A stretch of DNA of 28,518 nucleotides from Oscillospiraceae bacterium (lineage in GTDB: Bacteria; Bacillota_A; Clostridia; Oscillospirales; Ruminococcaceae). This document shows, piece by piece, positions 15,669-24,157 of this stretch. A program made the translations under genes and the position numbers. Each line of letters begins with the position of its first letter. The first letter of the stretch is position 1. The notes under the pieces were generated by a model, which did not search any database, was not told the DNA's origin, and saw only the letters and a list, made by a program, of their open reading frames with translations. The stretch covers positions 1 through 28,518 of the forward strand of contig JAGAJA010000036.1 in the NCBI GenBank assembly GCA_017829075.1, written 5' to 3'.

Positions 15669-16137
15669 ATTTCTCCAGAGTGAACTTCATTCTTCCGAAG
15701 CAGTCCTCGGCGGATTTCTGCGAGACATTATTGCCTATCAGAAGTCCGGTGTCTGAATCCTTTATCAGCACAGCATAGTTGAATTCGGCATCATTATATG
15801 ACCAGAAAAGGTATTCAATGCCGTTTCCGCTGCCGGAATCAAGCATCTCTACTCCGTCCTGATCGGCGATCATTTCCTCATAATTTCCGTAGGTTTCCGC
15901 TGTGATAAACGTACCCTGACTCTGCACCTCGCCGTCCTTTGAAACTGCAAACGGCAGCTCTGAGGTCATGCTGTAATCGTCTGAGGTGTCAAGTGTGATC
16001 TTGACAGAATCTCCGGTGTCAACCACAAATGTGTAGGATATGTTGGTTTTCAGTGAGATTCCGGAATCGCCGCCACAGCCTGTCAATGCCAGACAAGCCG
16101 CAGCCGCCAGTGCCGCAGCGAATTTCTTGAGTTTCAT
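15667..16137 (-). CDS. Lipoprotein of unknown function
   Basis: 156 residues with a typical lipoprotein signal: MKLKKF, an Ala/Leu-rich core, and the lipobox LTGC with the lipidated Cys at 21. The mature part of about 135 residues is acidic and predicted beta-rich, ending CFGRMKFTLEK; I recognise no family. AGGAGG is well placed before the ATG. It has its own consensus-like promoter at 16216-16244 and converges on the ECF/anti-sigma unit, with a shared terminator. Whether that ECF sigma controls it is unknown; its promoter looks sigma-A type. Confidence 0.85.
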   Translation of the reverse strand: MKLKKFAAALAAAACLALTGCGGDSGISLKTNISYTFVVDTGDSVKITLDTSDDYSMTSELPFAVSKDGEVQSQGTFITAETYGNYEEMIADQDGVEMLDSGSGNGIEYLFWSYNDAEFNYAVLIKDSDTGLLIGNNVSQKSAEDCFGRMKFTLEK

Positions 16138-16215
16138 ATGATGTTCCTCCTTAATATTACCTTTTTTATTCTGTGCAGTTCGTTATTTGATCCGGGTACA
16201 TTCAGGATATTTACA

Positions 16216-16244
16216 AGTATAGCATAATTGTGCGGCATTGTCAA
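16216..16244 (-). promoter_or_regulatory. Sigma-A promoter of the lipoprotein gene
   Basis: On the minus strand TTGACA (16239-16244), a 17-base spacer and TATACT (16216-16221). It overlaps the last codons of nth, so the lipoprotein can be expressed apart from the metG unit. Confidence 0.9.
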
Positions 16245-16933
16245 TCAGCTTGTTTCTTCGCTGATTTGCCGCGGGTGGATTTCACCGGTTTGTCCTTGGA
16301 GGGGCAGACATTCCTAAGCACACACGCTTCGCATTTCGGCGCTCTTGCGTCGCACACCGCCCGTCCGTGGTGAACCAGCCGGTGGCAAAGCAGAAGTCCC
16401 TCCTGTTCCGGGATTATTTCACGAAGCTGCTTTTCGACAACTCCCGCGTCTGTGGAGTCTGCAAGACCCAGCCGGTTTGTCAGCCGTATAACGTGGGTAT
16501 CGCACACGAATGCGGGCTTTCCGTAAAGGTCGCCGACAATGAGGTTGGCGGTCTTGCGCCCTACTCCGGGGAGCTTTGTCAGCTCCTCAATACTGTCCGG
16601 GACTTTACTGCCGTAAACGTCCCTCAGCATTATGCACATCTCCACGATGTCCTTTGCTTTGGTTTTGAACAGTCCGCAGGTGCGGATATACTCCTCCACC
16701 TCGGAAACCTTCGCCGCGGCGAAATCGTCAATGCTCTTGAACCGCTCAAACAGCGCGGGAGTTACCATGTTCACCCGCTTGTCGGTGCACTGCGCTGAAA
16801 GCCGCGTCGCGATAAGCAGCTCATGCGGCTGGGAATATATCAGCGCGCATTTTACCTCCGGGTATTCCTCTTTAAGCAGCGAAATTACCTCCGCTGCGCG
16901 CTTTTTCTTTATCGTTATTTTACGGTCAGCCAT
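16241..16933 (-). CDS. nth: Endonuclease III (base-excision repair DNA glycosylase/AP lyase)
   Basis: Removes oxidised pyrimidines from DNA and nicks the abasic site. 230 residues. The helix-hairpin-helix LPGVGRKTANLIVG carries the catalytic lysine (GRKTA), followed by the catalytic aspartate in CDTHVIR. The C-terminal 4Fe-4S loop is complete, with spacing C-x6-C-x2-C-x5-C. A basic tail of about 20 residues follows. Its start shares one base with the stop of the upstream CBS-domain gene, so it is the last gene of the metG unit. GAGGAG lies before the ATG. Confidence 0.96.
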   Translation of the reverse strand: MADRKITIKKKRAAEVISLLKEEYPEVKCALIYSQPHELLIATRLSAQCTDKRVNMVTPALFERFKSIDDFAAAKVSEVEEYIRTCGLFKTKAKDIVEMCIMLRDVYGSKVPDSIEELTKLPGVGRKTANLIVGDLYGKPAFVCDTHVIRLTNRLGLADSTDAGVVEKQLREIIPEQEGLLLCHRLVHHGRAVCDARAPKCEACVLRNVCPSKDKPVKSTRGKSAKKQAD

Positions 16934-17919
16934 TATTGCTCCTCACCCTCCGGGGTTTCCGCTGCCTGCGGTATCCGCGAAGCCCGTATCTTAAGTATAC
17001 AGCGATCCTCCACCTGAAGCACCACAAGCTTTACGCCCTCGTATTCCACGCTGGGCGGGGCGATCTCATCTCCCTCTGGGATATATCCAAGCTTGTCGGT
17101 GACAAATCCTGCGATGGTTTCGTACTCGTGTTCCTCCGGAAGCTCCACACCGAACAGGGCGAAAACCTCGTCCGGGTCGGCTTCGCCGTCAATATCGTAC
17201 TGATCGTCGCCGATCTTGACTATCTCTGACTTTTCGTCGTCGTATTCGTCCTGAATATTGCCCATTACCGCTTCGATTATGTCCTCAAGGGTGACGATGC
17301 CCGCAGTGCCGCCGTATTCGTCCGCGACCACTGCCATTCCGGATTTTAGGCTGGTGAGGGATTTGAATGTATCAGAGCAGGGGCAGGACTCCGGAATGAA
17401 TATCACGTCCCGGATAAAGTCCTTGACGTTGAAATTGTCCAGCGCTTCCTTGTCCTTTCCGACAAGACAGAGCAGGTCTTTGACGATCACAATTCCAACT
17501 ATTTTGTCGATACTTCCCTCGTACACCGGTATTCTGGAAAAGCCCATATCCAGCGCGAGGTAGATAAGATCGTCCAGCGTGACCGACATATCCACGCCCA
17601 CGATATTCGTCCGGTGGGTCATTACGTCCCCGGCGTTCATATCCTTGAATTCGAATATGTTGTTTATCATCTGGGCGGAGCTTTCCTCGATCACATTTTC
17701 GCCGCCGTCGTCGTCCGGGGTCTGGGCGAGGGCGTTCACCAGATCCAGCACCTCGTCCTCCGTTACTGCGATGTAATCCGAGCCGAGAGCCTTTTTCAGC
17801 AGCTTCGTGATACCCTTGTTGAGCGCCACCAGCCACCCCAGCATAAACCGCCGGAATTTGTGTCCGCTCTGTTTTTCTTCCTCCGGCTGTGTGTTACTTC
17901 GATAACCGTCTGAGTCCAT
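16933..17919 (-). CDS. CBS-domain HlyC/CorC family protein
   Basis: 328 residues. After a basic amphipathic N-terminus (about 1-50) come two CBS domains, the first around MTHRTNIVGVDMS and the second around SCPCSDTFKSLTSLKSGMAVV with EYGGTAGIVTLEDI. A C-terminal CorC/HlyC transporter-associated domain follows (YDIDGEADPDEVFALFGV onward). The multi-helix DUF21 membrane domain of full CNNM/CorB proteins is absent, so this is the soluble CorC type. Relatives are linked to magnesium or cobalt handling; the old hemolysin label is weakly founded. It lies between the GNAT and nth genes. Start codon supported by GGAGG. Confidence 0.87.
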   Translation of the reverse strand: MDSDGYRSNTQPEEEKQSGHKFRRFMLGWLVALNKGITKLLKKALGSDYIAVTEDEVLDLVNALAQTPDDDGGENVIEESSAQMINNIFEFKDMNAGDVMTHRTNIVGVDMSVTLDDLIYLALDMGFSRIPVYEGSIDKIVGIVIVKDLLCLVGKDKEALDNFNVKDFIRDVIFIPESCPCSDTFKSLTSLKSGMAVVADEYGGTAGIVTLEDIIEAVMGNIQDEYDDEKSEIVKIGDDQYDIDGEADPDEVFALFGVELPEEHEYETIAGFVTDKLGYIPEGDEIAPPSVEYEGVKLVVLQVEDRCILKIRASRIPQAAETPEGEEQ

Positions 17920-17934
17920 ATATCCTCCATAATT

Positions 17935-18387
17935 TCATTTGAGGTCAAGCCCCATGCTTTCCTCTGAGCTGTGAAATCCAAGCGCTTCATAAAGCGGTCT
18001 GCCCATTTCTGTGGCGTCAAGGGAAATGTGTGTGACTCCCCGCGCCCGCGCTTCTGAGATCAGAAATTCCACCATTTTCCGCGCCGCACCCATTCTGCGG
18101 TATTCATTCCGGGTGTATACGTTCATGATATGCCCGCGCTTTCCGGTGGGGTGGGAATAGGTGGGCATTACGTTCAGCCAGCAGATAGAAGCGCACCCGG
18201 CAAGTTTTCCGTCACAGTACGCAAGCGCCGTTGTGTGCTCTTCCGAGCTGAAATATTCCTCTGACATCTGCATTATCTCGTCTGAAATGCCGCTTTCCGG
18301 GACGTTGTTCACCACCGCGAGCATTTCCCTACGGATCTTCAGGATATCCGCAAGCCGGTCTTTTCCGGCTTTTTCTACCGTAATCAT
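17935..18387 (-). CDS. GNAT family N-acetyltransferase
   Basis: 150 residues with the GNAT fold. The acetyl-CoA binding segment reads RRMGAARKMVEFLI, preceded by the strand around GHIMNVYT and followed by THISLDATEMGRPLYEALGF, the usual C-terminal block. The start at 18385-18387 overlaps the tatD stop by 4 bases and has GGGAGG upstream; a longer frame from 18429 would place that site inside the gene. The acceptor (amino acid, peptide or antibiotic-like amine) cannot be told from sequence. Confidence 0.88.
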   Translation of the reverse strand: MITVEKAGKDRLADILKIRREMLAVVNNVPESGISDEIMQMSEEYFSSEEHTTALAYCDGKLAGCASICWLNVMPTYSHPTGKRGHIMNVYTRNEYRRMGAARKMVEFLISEARARGVTHISLDATEMGRPLYEALGFHSSEESMGLDLK

Positions 18388-19151
18388 TCTGAACCTCCCA
18401 GAAACAGCCTTTCGCCGTTTTCCCGGCATATCTCGATCATTTCCTCCGTGGAAACTCCCTTAATCTCAGCCATTTTCGCCGCGGTGTATTTTATCATTCC
18501 GCTGTGGCATTTTTCGCCTCGGTGAGGTACCGGCGCCATATAGGGACAGTCGGTTTCCAGCAGAAGCCTGTCAATGGGGACAGCTTCGCAGGCTGCCCAA
18601 GCCTTTTTGGAGTTCTTGAAGGTCAGCACTCCGGTGAAGCCAACGTACATTCCGAGCTTCACTACTTCTTTTGCGGTTTCCGCGCTGCCGGAGAAGCAGT
18701 GAACTACTCCCCGTGGACGGTATTTCCGCAGCAGCTTCATGGTGTCCTCGCAGGCGTCACGGCTGTGGATTATCACTGGCATTGAGAGCTTCTGTGCCAG
18801 AATAAGCTGCTGCTCGAAAACCTCAGCCTGCAAATCCTTGTCAAAGCCCTCGTAGTGGTAATCCAGCCCGATCTCGCCGAGCGCCTTTATCTCAGGCTCT
18901 GCGAGCATTTCCTCAAGCTGCGTGAGCCAGTCCTCCGGAAGTCCCATGCAGTTTTCCGGGTGAATTCCTGCCGCAGCCATTATATAAGGGAAGCGGCGGG
19001 CAAGCTCCAGTTCCTCTTTTGAGGACTCCAGACTGTAACCCACCGCCATGATCTTTTCAACGCCCATTTCCGGCATTCTTTCAAGCAGCGGGATAAGTTC
19101 CCCGCCGAAATCCTCAGCCATGTAGTGCGCGTGTGTGTCAAATATTGCCAT
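18384..19151 (-). CDS. TatD family metal-dependent DNase/hydrolase
   Basis: 255 residues, the usual length. Metal ligands are visible in order: FDTHAHY near the start, GEIGLDYHY in the middle, IIHSRDACED, VVHCFSG, and ETDCPYMAPVPHRG near the end. TatD proteins are TIM-barrel nucleases with 3'-5' exonuclease or D-aminoacyl-tRNA deacylase-like activity reported in the superfamily. tatD next to metG is a recurring arrangement in Firmicutes. Here one extra gene lies between them, overlapping the tatD start by 14 bases. Confidence 0.93.
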   Translation of the reverse strand: MAIFDTHAHYMAEDFGGELIPLLERMPEMGVEKIMAVGYSLESSKEELELARRFPYIMAAAGIHPENCMGLPEDWLTQLEEMLAEPEIKALGEIGLDYHYEGFDKDLQAEVFEQQLILAQKLSMPVIIHSRDACEDTMKLLRKYRPRGVVHCFSGSAETAKEVVKLGMYVGFTGVLTFKNSKKAWAACEAVPIDRLLLETDCPYMAPVPHRGEKCHSGMIKYTAAKMAEIKGVSTEEMIEICRENGERLFLGGSE

Positions 19152-19794
19152 TGTTCTCCGGTTTGTTGAAATAGTTATCTAATACAAGTTGTTTCGTTTC
19201 GTAGCTTTCCAGCGGCAGACGCCCGCGTCCTCCGAAAAGCTGCTCGGTGTCGGCGAAAGCTCCCTTAAAGCTTCTATCGAGGAGGTTGTACTTGTCGCCC
19301 TCAACGGATACGCAGTCGAAAAAGGTGATGAGCCGTTCGGCTGTGTTTTCCGGCGACCAGTATTCCGGGGTGTTCTCTGCTTCGGCGGGATTGCCGTAAA
19401 GCCGCCTTATCTGCGACAGCAGCTCTTCCGCGTACAGCTTTGCGCCTACGCTGGGGACGTTCCCGGTGAGCACTTCCCCCTGCTTCACCAGCATGGCGCG
19501 GATAATGTGCTGCACTCCCTGAACCATAAGCTCGGCTTTGCCCTTGCCCTCGTTCTGCTTGACTGCGCCCACTTTATCCTCGCTGTCCTCCCGCTGGGTG
19601 AGGTTGTTGTCGCTCGCCTGTTTCTGGGCGGATCTTTTGGTATATGCCGGAGTGAACGTCGCTTGGGATTTTATAAATGCGTCGGTGTGCTCGGTCGCCA
19701 GAGTAGAGGATTTATCCATAGTACGGTGCTCGGAAGAATGCGTGAGCGTGGTCTGGTTTACCGAAGCTATATTCGCCATTCTCGAAATATCCAT
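19138..19794 (-). CDS. Hypothetical protein, possibly DUF5610-like
   Basis: 218 residues. The first 85 are Ser/Thr/Gln/Lys-rich and probably disordered; the C-terminal half is helical, with ERLITFFDCVS and a segment ending FADTEQLFGGRGRLPLESYETKQLV. That tail pattern (F-x-AF-x-x-x-E-x-L-x-GG-x-x-LP) resembles the C-terminus of DUF5610-type proteins, but this is from memory and tentative. The start at 19792-19794 has GGGGGGA upstream. It is placed between metG and tatD and overlaps tatD by 14 bases, so it is translated with housekeeping genes. No signal peptide or membrane helix is present. Confidence 0.7.
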   Translation of the reverse strand: MDISRMANIASVNQTTLTHSSEHRTMDKSSTLATEHTDAFIKSQATFTPAYTKRSAQKQASDNNLTQREDSEDKVGAVKQNEGKGKAELMVQGVQHIIRAMLVKQGEVLTGNVPSVGAKLYAEELLSQIRRLYGNPAEAENTPEYWSPENTAERLITFFDCVSVEGDKYNLLDRSFKGAFADTEQLFGGRGRLPLESYETKQLVLDNYFNKPENNGNI

Positions 19795-19835
19795 TAAAGA
19801 TCCCCCCAATCAGTTTTATTTGTAATTATATGCGC

Positions 19836-21779
19836 TTATCTTATGGTGCTTCCGTTGGGTACGTCCTTGTCGAGGAACAGTACGCGAACGTCCTTTTCTC
19901 CCGCGTCGCAGGCAAGGATCATGCCCTCGCTAAGCTCTCCGCAAAGCTTTGCCGGAGCAAGGTTCGCAACGAATACGATCTTCTTTCCGACAAGTTCCTC
20001 AGGCTTGTACCATTCGGCAATTCCGGAAACGATCTGTCTGCCGTTCCTGCCGTCGTCAACTGTGAGCTTCAGCAGCTTCTTGGACTTCTTCACCTTTTCG
20101 CAGGCGGTGATCTCGCCGCTGCGGAGCTTTACCTCGGCGAACTGGTCGATAGTGATTACGTTTGCCTTGTCGAGATCCTCGTCCTCACGGAATGTCTTTG
20201 CCGGAGCAAGCATGGAGTTCAGCTCGTCTATCTCCTTATCCATGTCTATTCTGGGGAACAGGACCTCGCCCTTGTGTACGGTGACATTTGCGGGAAGTAC
20301 GCCGAAAGTACCCAGAGTATCATATGCAGTTATGCTTTCGTCTGCGCCGATCTGCTCCCATACCTTGGGCATGGTCTTGGGCATGAACGGGTAAAGCAGA
20401 GAGGAGCATATCCTTATGCTTTCCAGCAGGTTGTAAAGCACCGTTGCAAGTCTGGGCTTGTTTGCCTCGTCCTTTGCGAGTATCCACGGCGCGGTTTCGT
20501 CGATATACTTGTTGGCACGGGAAACTACCTTGAAGATCTCCTCCAGCGCTTTGGAGAGCTGAGCTTCCTCGATGAGCTTTGAAACCGGCTCTTTGAGCGC
20601 CTCAGCCATTCCGCGCAGCTCGTCGTCGATAGGCTCTGCCGCGCGTTCCTCCGGCAGAGTTCCTCCGAAGTACTTGTCAGCCATTGCAACGGTTCTGGAA
20701 ACGAGGTTTCCTAAATCGTTGGCGAGGTCGGTGTTTATTCTGCTTATCATTATCTCGTTGGAGAAGTTGCAGTCGCTGCCGTAGGGCATATCCCGGAGTA
20801 TCTGGTAACGCACTGCGTCAGAGCCGTAGCGCTCTGCCAGTACGAACGGGTCGATTACGTTGCCGAGGGACTTGGACATCTTCTGTCCGTTGAAGTTTAT
20901 CCAGCCGTGACCGTAAAGGTGTTTCGGAAGCGGCAGGTCGAGCATCATCAGGATTATCGGCCATACGATAGAGTGGAAGCGCACGATCTCCTTGGCGGTC
21001 ATGTGCATATCCGCCGGCCAGTATTTTTCGAAATCATTGTACTGGTCGTTGTCATAGCCCAGTGCGGTGATATAGTTGGAGAGCGCGTCTACCCACACAT
21101 AAACAACGTGGCCGGGGTCGAAATCCACTGGAACGCCCCATGTGAAGCTGGTTCTGGAAACGCACAGATCCTCCAGTCCGGGCTTGATGAAGTTGTTCAC
21201 CATTTCGTTTACGCGGCTTTTCGGCTGGAGATAGTCTGTTTCCGTCAGGAACTTCTCCACCTTGTCGGCATAGTCGGACAGCCGCAGGAAGTACGCTTCC
21301 TCGTGAGCGTCAACGACATCTCTGCCGCAGTCCGGGCATTTGCCGTCCTTGAGCTGGCTCTCCGTCCAGAAGCTCTCGCAGGGGGTGCAGTACTTTCCGG
21401 AATACTCGCCCTTGTAGATGAAGCCCTTGTCGTACAGGGTCTTGAAGATCTTCTGCACCGACTTCACATGATAGTCGTCGGTGGTTCGGATATATCTGTC
21501 GTAGCTTATGCCCATGGTTTCCCACAGACGCTTGAAGTTGGCAACTATCGGGTCTACATACTCCTTGGGAGTTACGCCCTTTTCCTTTGCTTTCAGCTCG
21601 ATTTTCTGACCGTGCTCGTCTGTTCCGGTGAGGAACATAACGTCATAGCCCTGCATTCTCTTGAACCGCGCGATTGTGTCGCAGGCAACTGTCGTATAGC
21701 AGTGGCCTATATGCGGCTGTCCGGACGGGTAATAGATCGGGGTGGTGATATAATATTTTCCCTTGCTGCAATTACACAT
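19836..21779 (-). CDS. metG: Methionyl-tRNA synthetase
   Basis: Charges tRNA-Met, including initiator tRNA. 647 residues. Class I motifs: PHIGH near residue 20 and KMSKSLGN near the middle. A zinc knuckle CTPC...CPDC lies in the connective domain. The anticodon-binding helical domain follows, then a C-terminal tRNA-binding (Trbp111-like) domain beginning IDQFAEVKLRSGEI. It is the first gene of the six-gene minus-strand unit ending with nth. Start ATG with GAGG upstream. The 5' leader is about 157 bases and contains the 89-bp hairpin element. No T-box signature was seen in the leader. Confidence 0.97.
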   Translation of the reverse strand: MCNCSKGKYYITTPIYYPSGQPHIGHCYTTVACDTIARFKRMQGYDVMFLTGTDEHGQKIELKAKEKGVTPKEYVDPIVANFKRLWETMGISYDRYIRTTDDYHVKSVQKIFKTLYDKGFIYKGEYSGKYCTPCESFWTESQLKDGKCPDCGRDVVDAHEEAYFLRLSDYADKVEKFLTETDYLQPKSRVNEMVNNFIKPGLEDLCVSRTSFTWGVPVDFDPGHVVYVWVDALSNYITALGYDNDQYNDFEKYWPADMHMTAKEIVRFHSIVWPIILMMLDLPLPKHLYGHGWINFNGQKMSKSLGNVIDPFVLAERYGSDAVRYQILRDMPYGSDCNFSNEIMISRINTDLANDLGNLVSRTVAMADKYFGGTLPEERAAEPIDDELRGMAEALKEPVSKLIEEAQLSKALEEIFKVVSRANKYIDETAPWILAKDEANKPRLATVLYNLLESIRICSSLLYPFMPKTMPKVWEQIGADESITAYDTLGTFGVLPANVTVHKGEVLFPRIDMDKEIDELNSMLAPAKTFREDEDLDKANVITIDQFAEVKLRSGEITACEKVKKSKKLLKLTVDDGRNGRQIVSGIAEWYKPEELVGKKIVFVANLAPAKLCGELSEGMILACDAGEKDVRVLFLDKDVPNGSTIR

Positions 21780-21842
21780 TGTAATATCTACCTCTTTTTC
21801 TGCTCATTGTATAGAATGTTCCTGATTTAAGGATATTGTTAT

Positions 21843-21931
21843 GGACACGCTGATTAAAGCGAAGCGTATCAAAATCAGCCGCGTGAGTTCGCTCGTTTGA
21901 ACGAGGCGATTTTGATTTACTCAGCGTTTCC
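21843..21931. repeat. 89-bp hairpin element with inverted ends in the metG leader
   Basis: The ends GGACACGCTGA (21843-21853) and TCAGCGTTTCC (21921-21931) are inverted repeats with one mismatch. Inside, ATCAAAATC (21868-21876) pairs perfectly with GATTTTGAT (21908-21916), and CTCGTT (21892-21897) with AACGAG (21900-21905), giving one long hairpin. The first 51 bases are identical, inverted, to window positions 1-51. Flanks are TTAT and TTAG. It has no coding capacity. Confidence 0.82.
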
Positions 21932-21943
21932 TTAGTCTATTAT

Positions 21944-21972
21944 ATTATATTACATTTTATAATAATTTTCAA
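21944..21972 (-). promoter_or_regulatory. Sigma-A promoter of the metG unit
   Basis: On the minus strand TTGAAA (21967-21972), a 17-base spacer and TATAAT (21944-21949); a second overlapping TATAAT lies at 21939-21944. The expected start is near 21937, a few bases before the hairpin element. Confidence 0.82.
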
Positions 21973-22020
21973 GCATACCTAAAAAAAATAAGAAACTTTT
22001 ACATATTAGATAAAAAACAC

Positions 22021-22049
22021 TTGATTTTTTCTGAATTTTTTAGTACAAT
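22021..22049 (+). promoter_or_regulatory. Sigma-A promoter of the CdaR-type regulator gene
   Basis: TTGATT (22021-22026), 17 bases, TACAAT (22044-22049). The expected start is near 22056, giving a leader of about 165 bases. The 21780-22222 gap holds this promoter, the divergent metG promoter, the 89-bp element and the tandem repeat at 22074-22109. Confidence 0.75.
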
Positions 22050-22073
22050 ATAAGTTAGAGTACTGTTTTCTCT

Positions 22074-22109
22074 ACTCAGGACAAAACTCAGGACAAAACT
22101 CAGGACAAA
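22074..22109 (+). repeat. Three tandem copies of a 12-base repeat in a leader
   Basis: ACTCAGGACAAA occurs three times without change (22074-22085, 22086-22097, 22098-22109). It starts about 18 bases after the expected transcription start. Further on in the same leader are a small hairpin GACCC-AGAG-GGGTC and other GC-rich self-complementary stretches before the ribosome binding site. Confidence 0.95.
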
Positions 22110-22222
22110 AACAACAGTTCAGAACATGGCAGGTTCAGCCGCGCGCCGCCTGACCCAGAGGGGTCTTGCAAAAGGGTGGTACGGGCATTGAGCCGCCAAT
22201 CCAACAGAAAGAGGTAATCAAA

Positions 22223-23308
22223 ATGTCAAACAGGCTTTTTCAGGGAATCGTTCACCAGATGAAGGACGCGGTAAACCGCGTTATCGGTGTAATTGACGAA
22301 AACGGAACCATCATCGCTTGCAGCGACCTCACCAGAGTTGGCGGAGGAAACGACTTTTTCCCCATTGAGCTTGGGGATTCACACGAGGTATTTATCCGTG
22401 ACGGCTATACCTACAAGCCGTTCGGTATTCATGTAAAGCCGGATTATGCGGTGTTTGTCGAGGGAACCGACGAGCCGGCGGGCAAGTACGCGAGCGTTAT
22501 CGCGATTTCCCTTTCCGGAATAAAGCAGTATTATGACGAAAAGTACGACCGCAACAACTTCGTCAAGAACATAATCCTCGACAACGTTCTCCCCGGCGAC
22601 ATAAGCTTGAAGGCAAGGGAGCTTCACTTCAACTCCGACATCAGCAGAGTTGTGTTCCTCATCAGCGTTATATCCTCCAACGATGTATCCGCTTATGACG
22701 TTATCCAGAACCTGTTCCCGGACAAGAACAAGGACTTTGTATTCAACATAACCGAAAACGACATAGTTCTCGTTAAGGAAGTTAAGAACAACATAGATGT
22801 GCGTGATCTCGAAAAGCTGGCGCGTTCCATTTCCGACACCCTTTCCAGCGAGTTCTTCACTAAGGTTAATGTCGGCATAGGCACTCCCGTTGTAGGGGTA
22901 AAGGATCTGGCTCGTTCCTTCAAGGAGGCTCAGACTGCCCTTGAGGTTGGAAAGGTATTCGATACAGACAAGAACATCGTCAGCTACGATAACCTCGGCA
23001 TTGCCCGACTTATCTATCACCTGCCGACTACCCTGTGCGAGACCTTCCTTAAGGAAGTATTCAAGAAGAATTCTATTGAGTCCCTTGACCATGAAACACT
23101 CTTCACTATCCAGAAGTTCTTTGAGAACAGCCTGAACGTTTCTGAGACCTCCAGAAAGCTGTTCGTGCATCGAAACACACTTGTTTACCGTCTAGATAAG
23201 ATAAAGAAGCTAACCGGTCTTGACCTGCGGGAATTCGACCACGCGATCATCTTCAAGATCGCCCTTATGGTAAAGAAATACCTTGCCGCAAACCCCACCA
23301 AGTTCTGA
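22223..23308 (+). CDS. CdaR/PucR-type helix-turn-helix transcriptional regulator
   Basis: 361 residues. The N-terminal sensor domain resembles the sugar-diacid recognition domain of CdaR (VIGVIDENGTIIACSDL). A degenerate GGDEF-like middle region follows (about 165-265), then a C-terminal PucR-type helix-turn-helix with NVSETSRKLFVHRNTLVYRL and KKLTGLDLREFDHAI. The family responds to small metabolites; the ligand here is unknown. The ATG at 22223 has AAAGAGGT upstream; a TTG-started frame from 22166 is less likely. It has its own promoter and a long leader with tandem repeats. No sugar-diacid genes are nearby; it stands before ftsE instead. Confidence 0.87.
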   Translation: MSNRLFQGIVHQMKDAVNRVIGVIDENGTIIACSDLTRVGGGNDFFPIELGDSHEVFIRDGYTYKPFGIHVKPDYAVFVEGTDEPAGKYASVIAISLSGIKQYYDEKYDRNNFVKNIILDNVLPGDISLKARELHFNSDISRVVFLISVISSNDVSAYDVIQNLFPDKNKDFVFNITENDIVLVKEVKNNIDVRDLEKLARSISDTLSSEFFTKVNVGIGTPVVGVKDLARSFKEAQTALEVGKVFDTDKNIVSYDNLGIARLIYHLPTTLCETFLKEVFKKNSIESLDHETLFTIQKFFENSLNVSETSRKLFVHRNTLVYRLDKIKKLTGLDLREFDHAIIFKIALMVKKYLAANPTKF

Positions 23309-23334
23309 TCGGGAGCGGCTCACTTCAACACTTT

Positions 23335-23365
23335 GGCTGCCCCGTCAAAAACCGGGACAGCCTTT
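23335..23365 (+). terminator. Probable terminator after the regulator gene
   Basis: A stem of GGCTG/CAGCC plus CCC/GGG with one mismatch, and a loop rich in A, is followed by three T. The T run is short, so read-through into ftsE is possible; no clear ftsE promoter was found in 23366-23467. Confidence 0.5.
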
Positions 23366-23467
23366 GAATGTAAATGAGGGGAAATAGTTTCCCAGCAAAA
23401 AAATGTATCTTTGGGGAATATCAGACAGTCAGCAGGGAAAAATAACCTGCATTCCACGGGAGAAAAT

Positions 23468-24157
23468 ATGGTAGAATTAAAAAACGTCAACGTGCATTAC
23501 TCCAGCGGAGTAGACGCACTTCAGGATATAAACCTCCGGATAAACGACGGGGAGTTCGTGTTCATCGTCGGCGGCAGCGGCGCGGGTAAATCCACGCTGG
23601 TAAAGCTGTTGATGCGCGAAATCACCCCCACCACCGGCAGAGTATTCGTCAACGGAAAAAATCTTGCGAAGCTGAAAGGCAATCAGGTGGCGAAGTTCCG
23701 CCGCTCTATCGGCATGGTATTTCAGGATTTCCGCCTGATACAGGAGCTTAACGTATACGAAAACGTTGCGTTCGTGCTGCGTATCGCCGACCAGAGCACC
23801 CGCTTCATCAAGCAGCGCGTGCCGTATGTGCTCAACCTCGTTGACCTTGCGCATAAGGCAAGGAGCAAGCCGAAGGAGCTTTCCGGCGGCGAGCAGCAGA
23901 GAGTTGCCATTGCGAGAGCGCTTGCAAACGACCCCGGACTCATCATCGCAGACGAGCCGACCGGAAATATCGACCCGCGGCTTTCCTATGAGATAGTGGA
24001 GCTGCTGCGGGACATCAACCGCTCCGCCGGAACTACCATTATCATGGTAACGCATGAGCATGATCTGGTAAAGCATTTCGGCGGCAGAATAATCAACATT
24101 GACAGCGGTTCAATTACGTTTGACGATATCATCGGAGGTTCAGATGAGGACGAGTAA
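23468..24157 (+). CDS. ftsE: Cell division ATP-binding protein FtsE
   Basis: ATPase of the FtsEX complex, which regulates peptidoglycan hydrolases at the division site or side wall. 229 residues, normal for the family. Walker A GGSGAGKST, the Q-loop in VFQDFRL, the ABC signature LSGGEQQ, Walker B LIIADEPTGNID and the switch histidine in VTHEHDL are all intact. The ATG at 23468 is preferred (GGGAG upstream, standard FtsE beginning) over an upstream TTG. It overlaps ftsX by 14 bases. Confidence 0.97.
   Translation: MVELKNVNVHYSSGVDALQDINLRINDGEFVFIVGGSGAGKSTLVKLLMREITPTTGRVFVNGKNLAKLKGNQVAKFRRSIGMVFQDFRLIQELNVYENVAFVLRIADQSTRFIKQRVPYVLNLVDLAHKARSKPKELSGGEQQRVAIARALANDPGLIIADEPTGNIDPRLSYEIVELLRDINRSAGTTIIMVTHEHDLVKHFGGRIINIDSGSITFDDIIGGSDEDE

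Noticed and set aside
20907..21830. Plus-strand frame of 307 residues opposite metG
   Set aside because: Antisense shadow of a complete methionyl-tRNA synthetase gene with all motifs.
22074..22109. CRISPR-like repeat
   Set aside because: The three 12-base units are directly adjacent, without spacers, and no cas gene is present.
22168..22190. T-box-like stretch AGGGTGGTAC before the regulator gene
   Set aside because: It resembles the T-box core, but the next bases do not match (GGGCA instead of CGCG), no terminator/antiterminator pair follows, and the gene is not an amino-acid gene.
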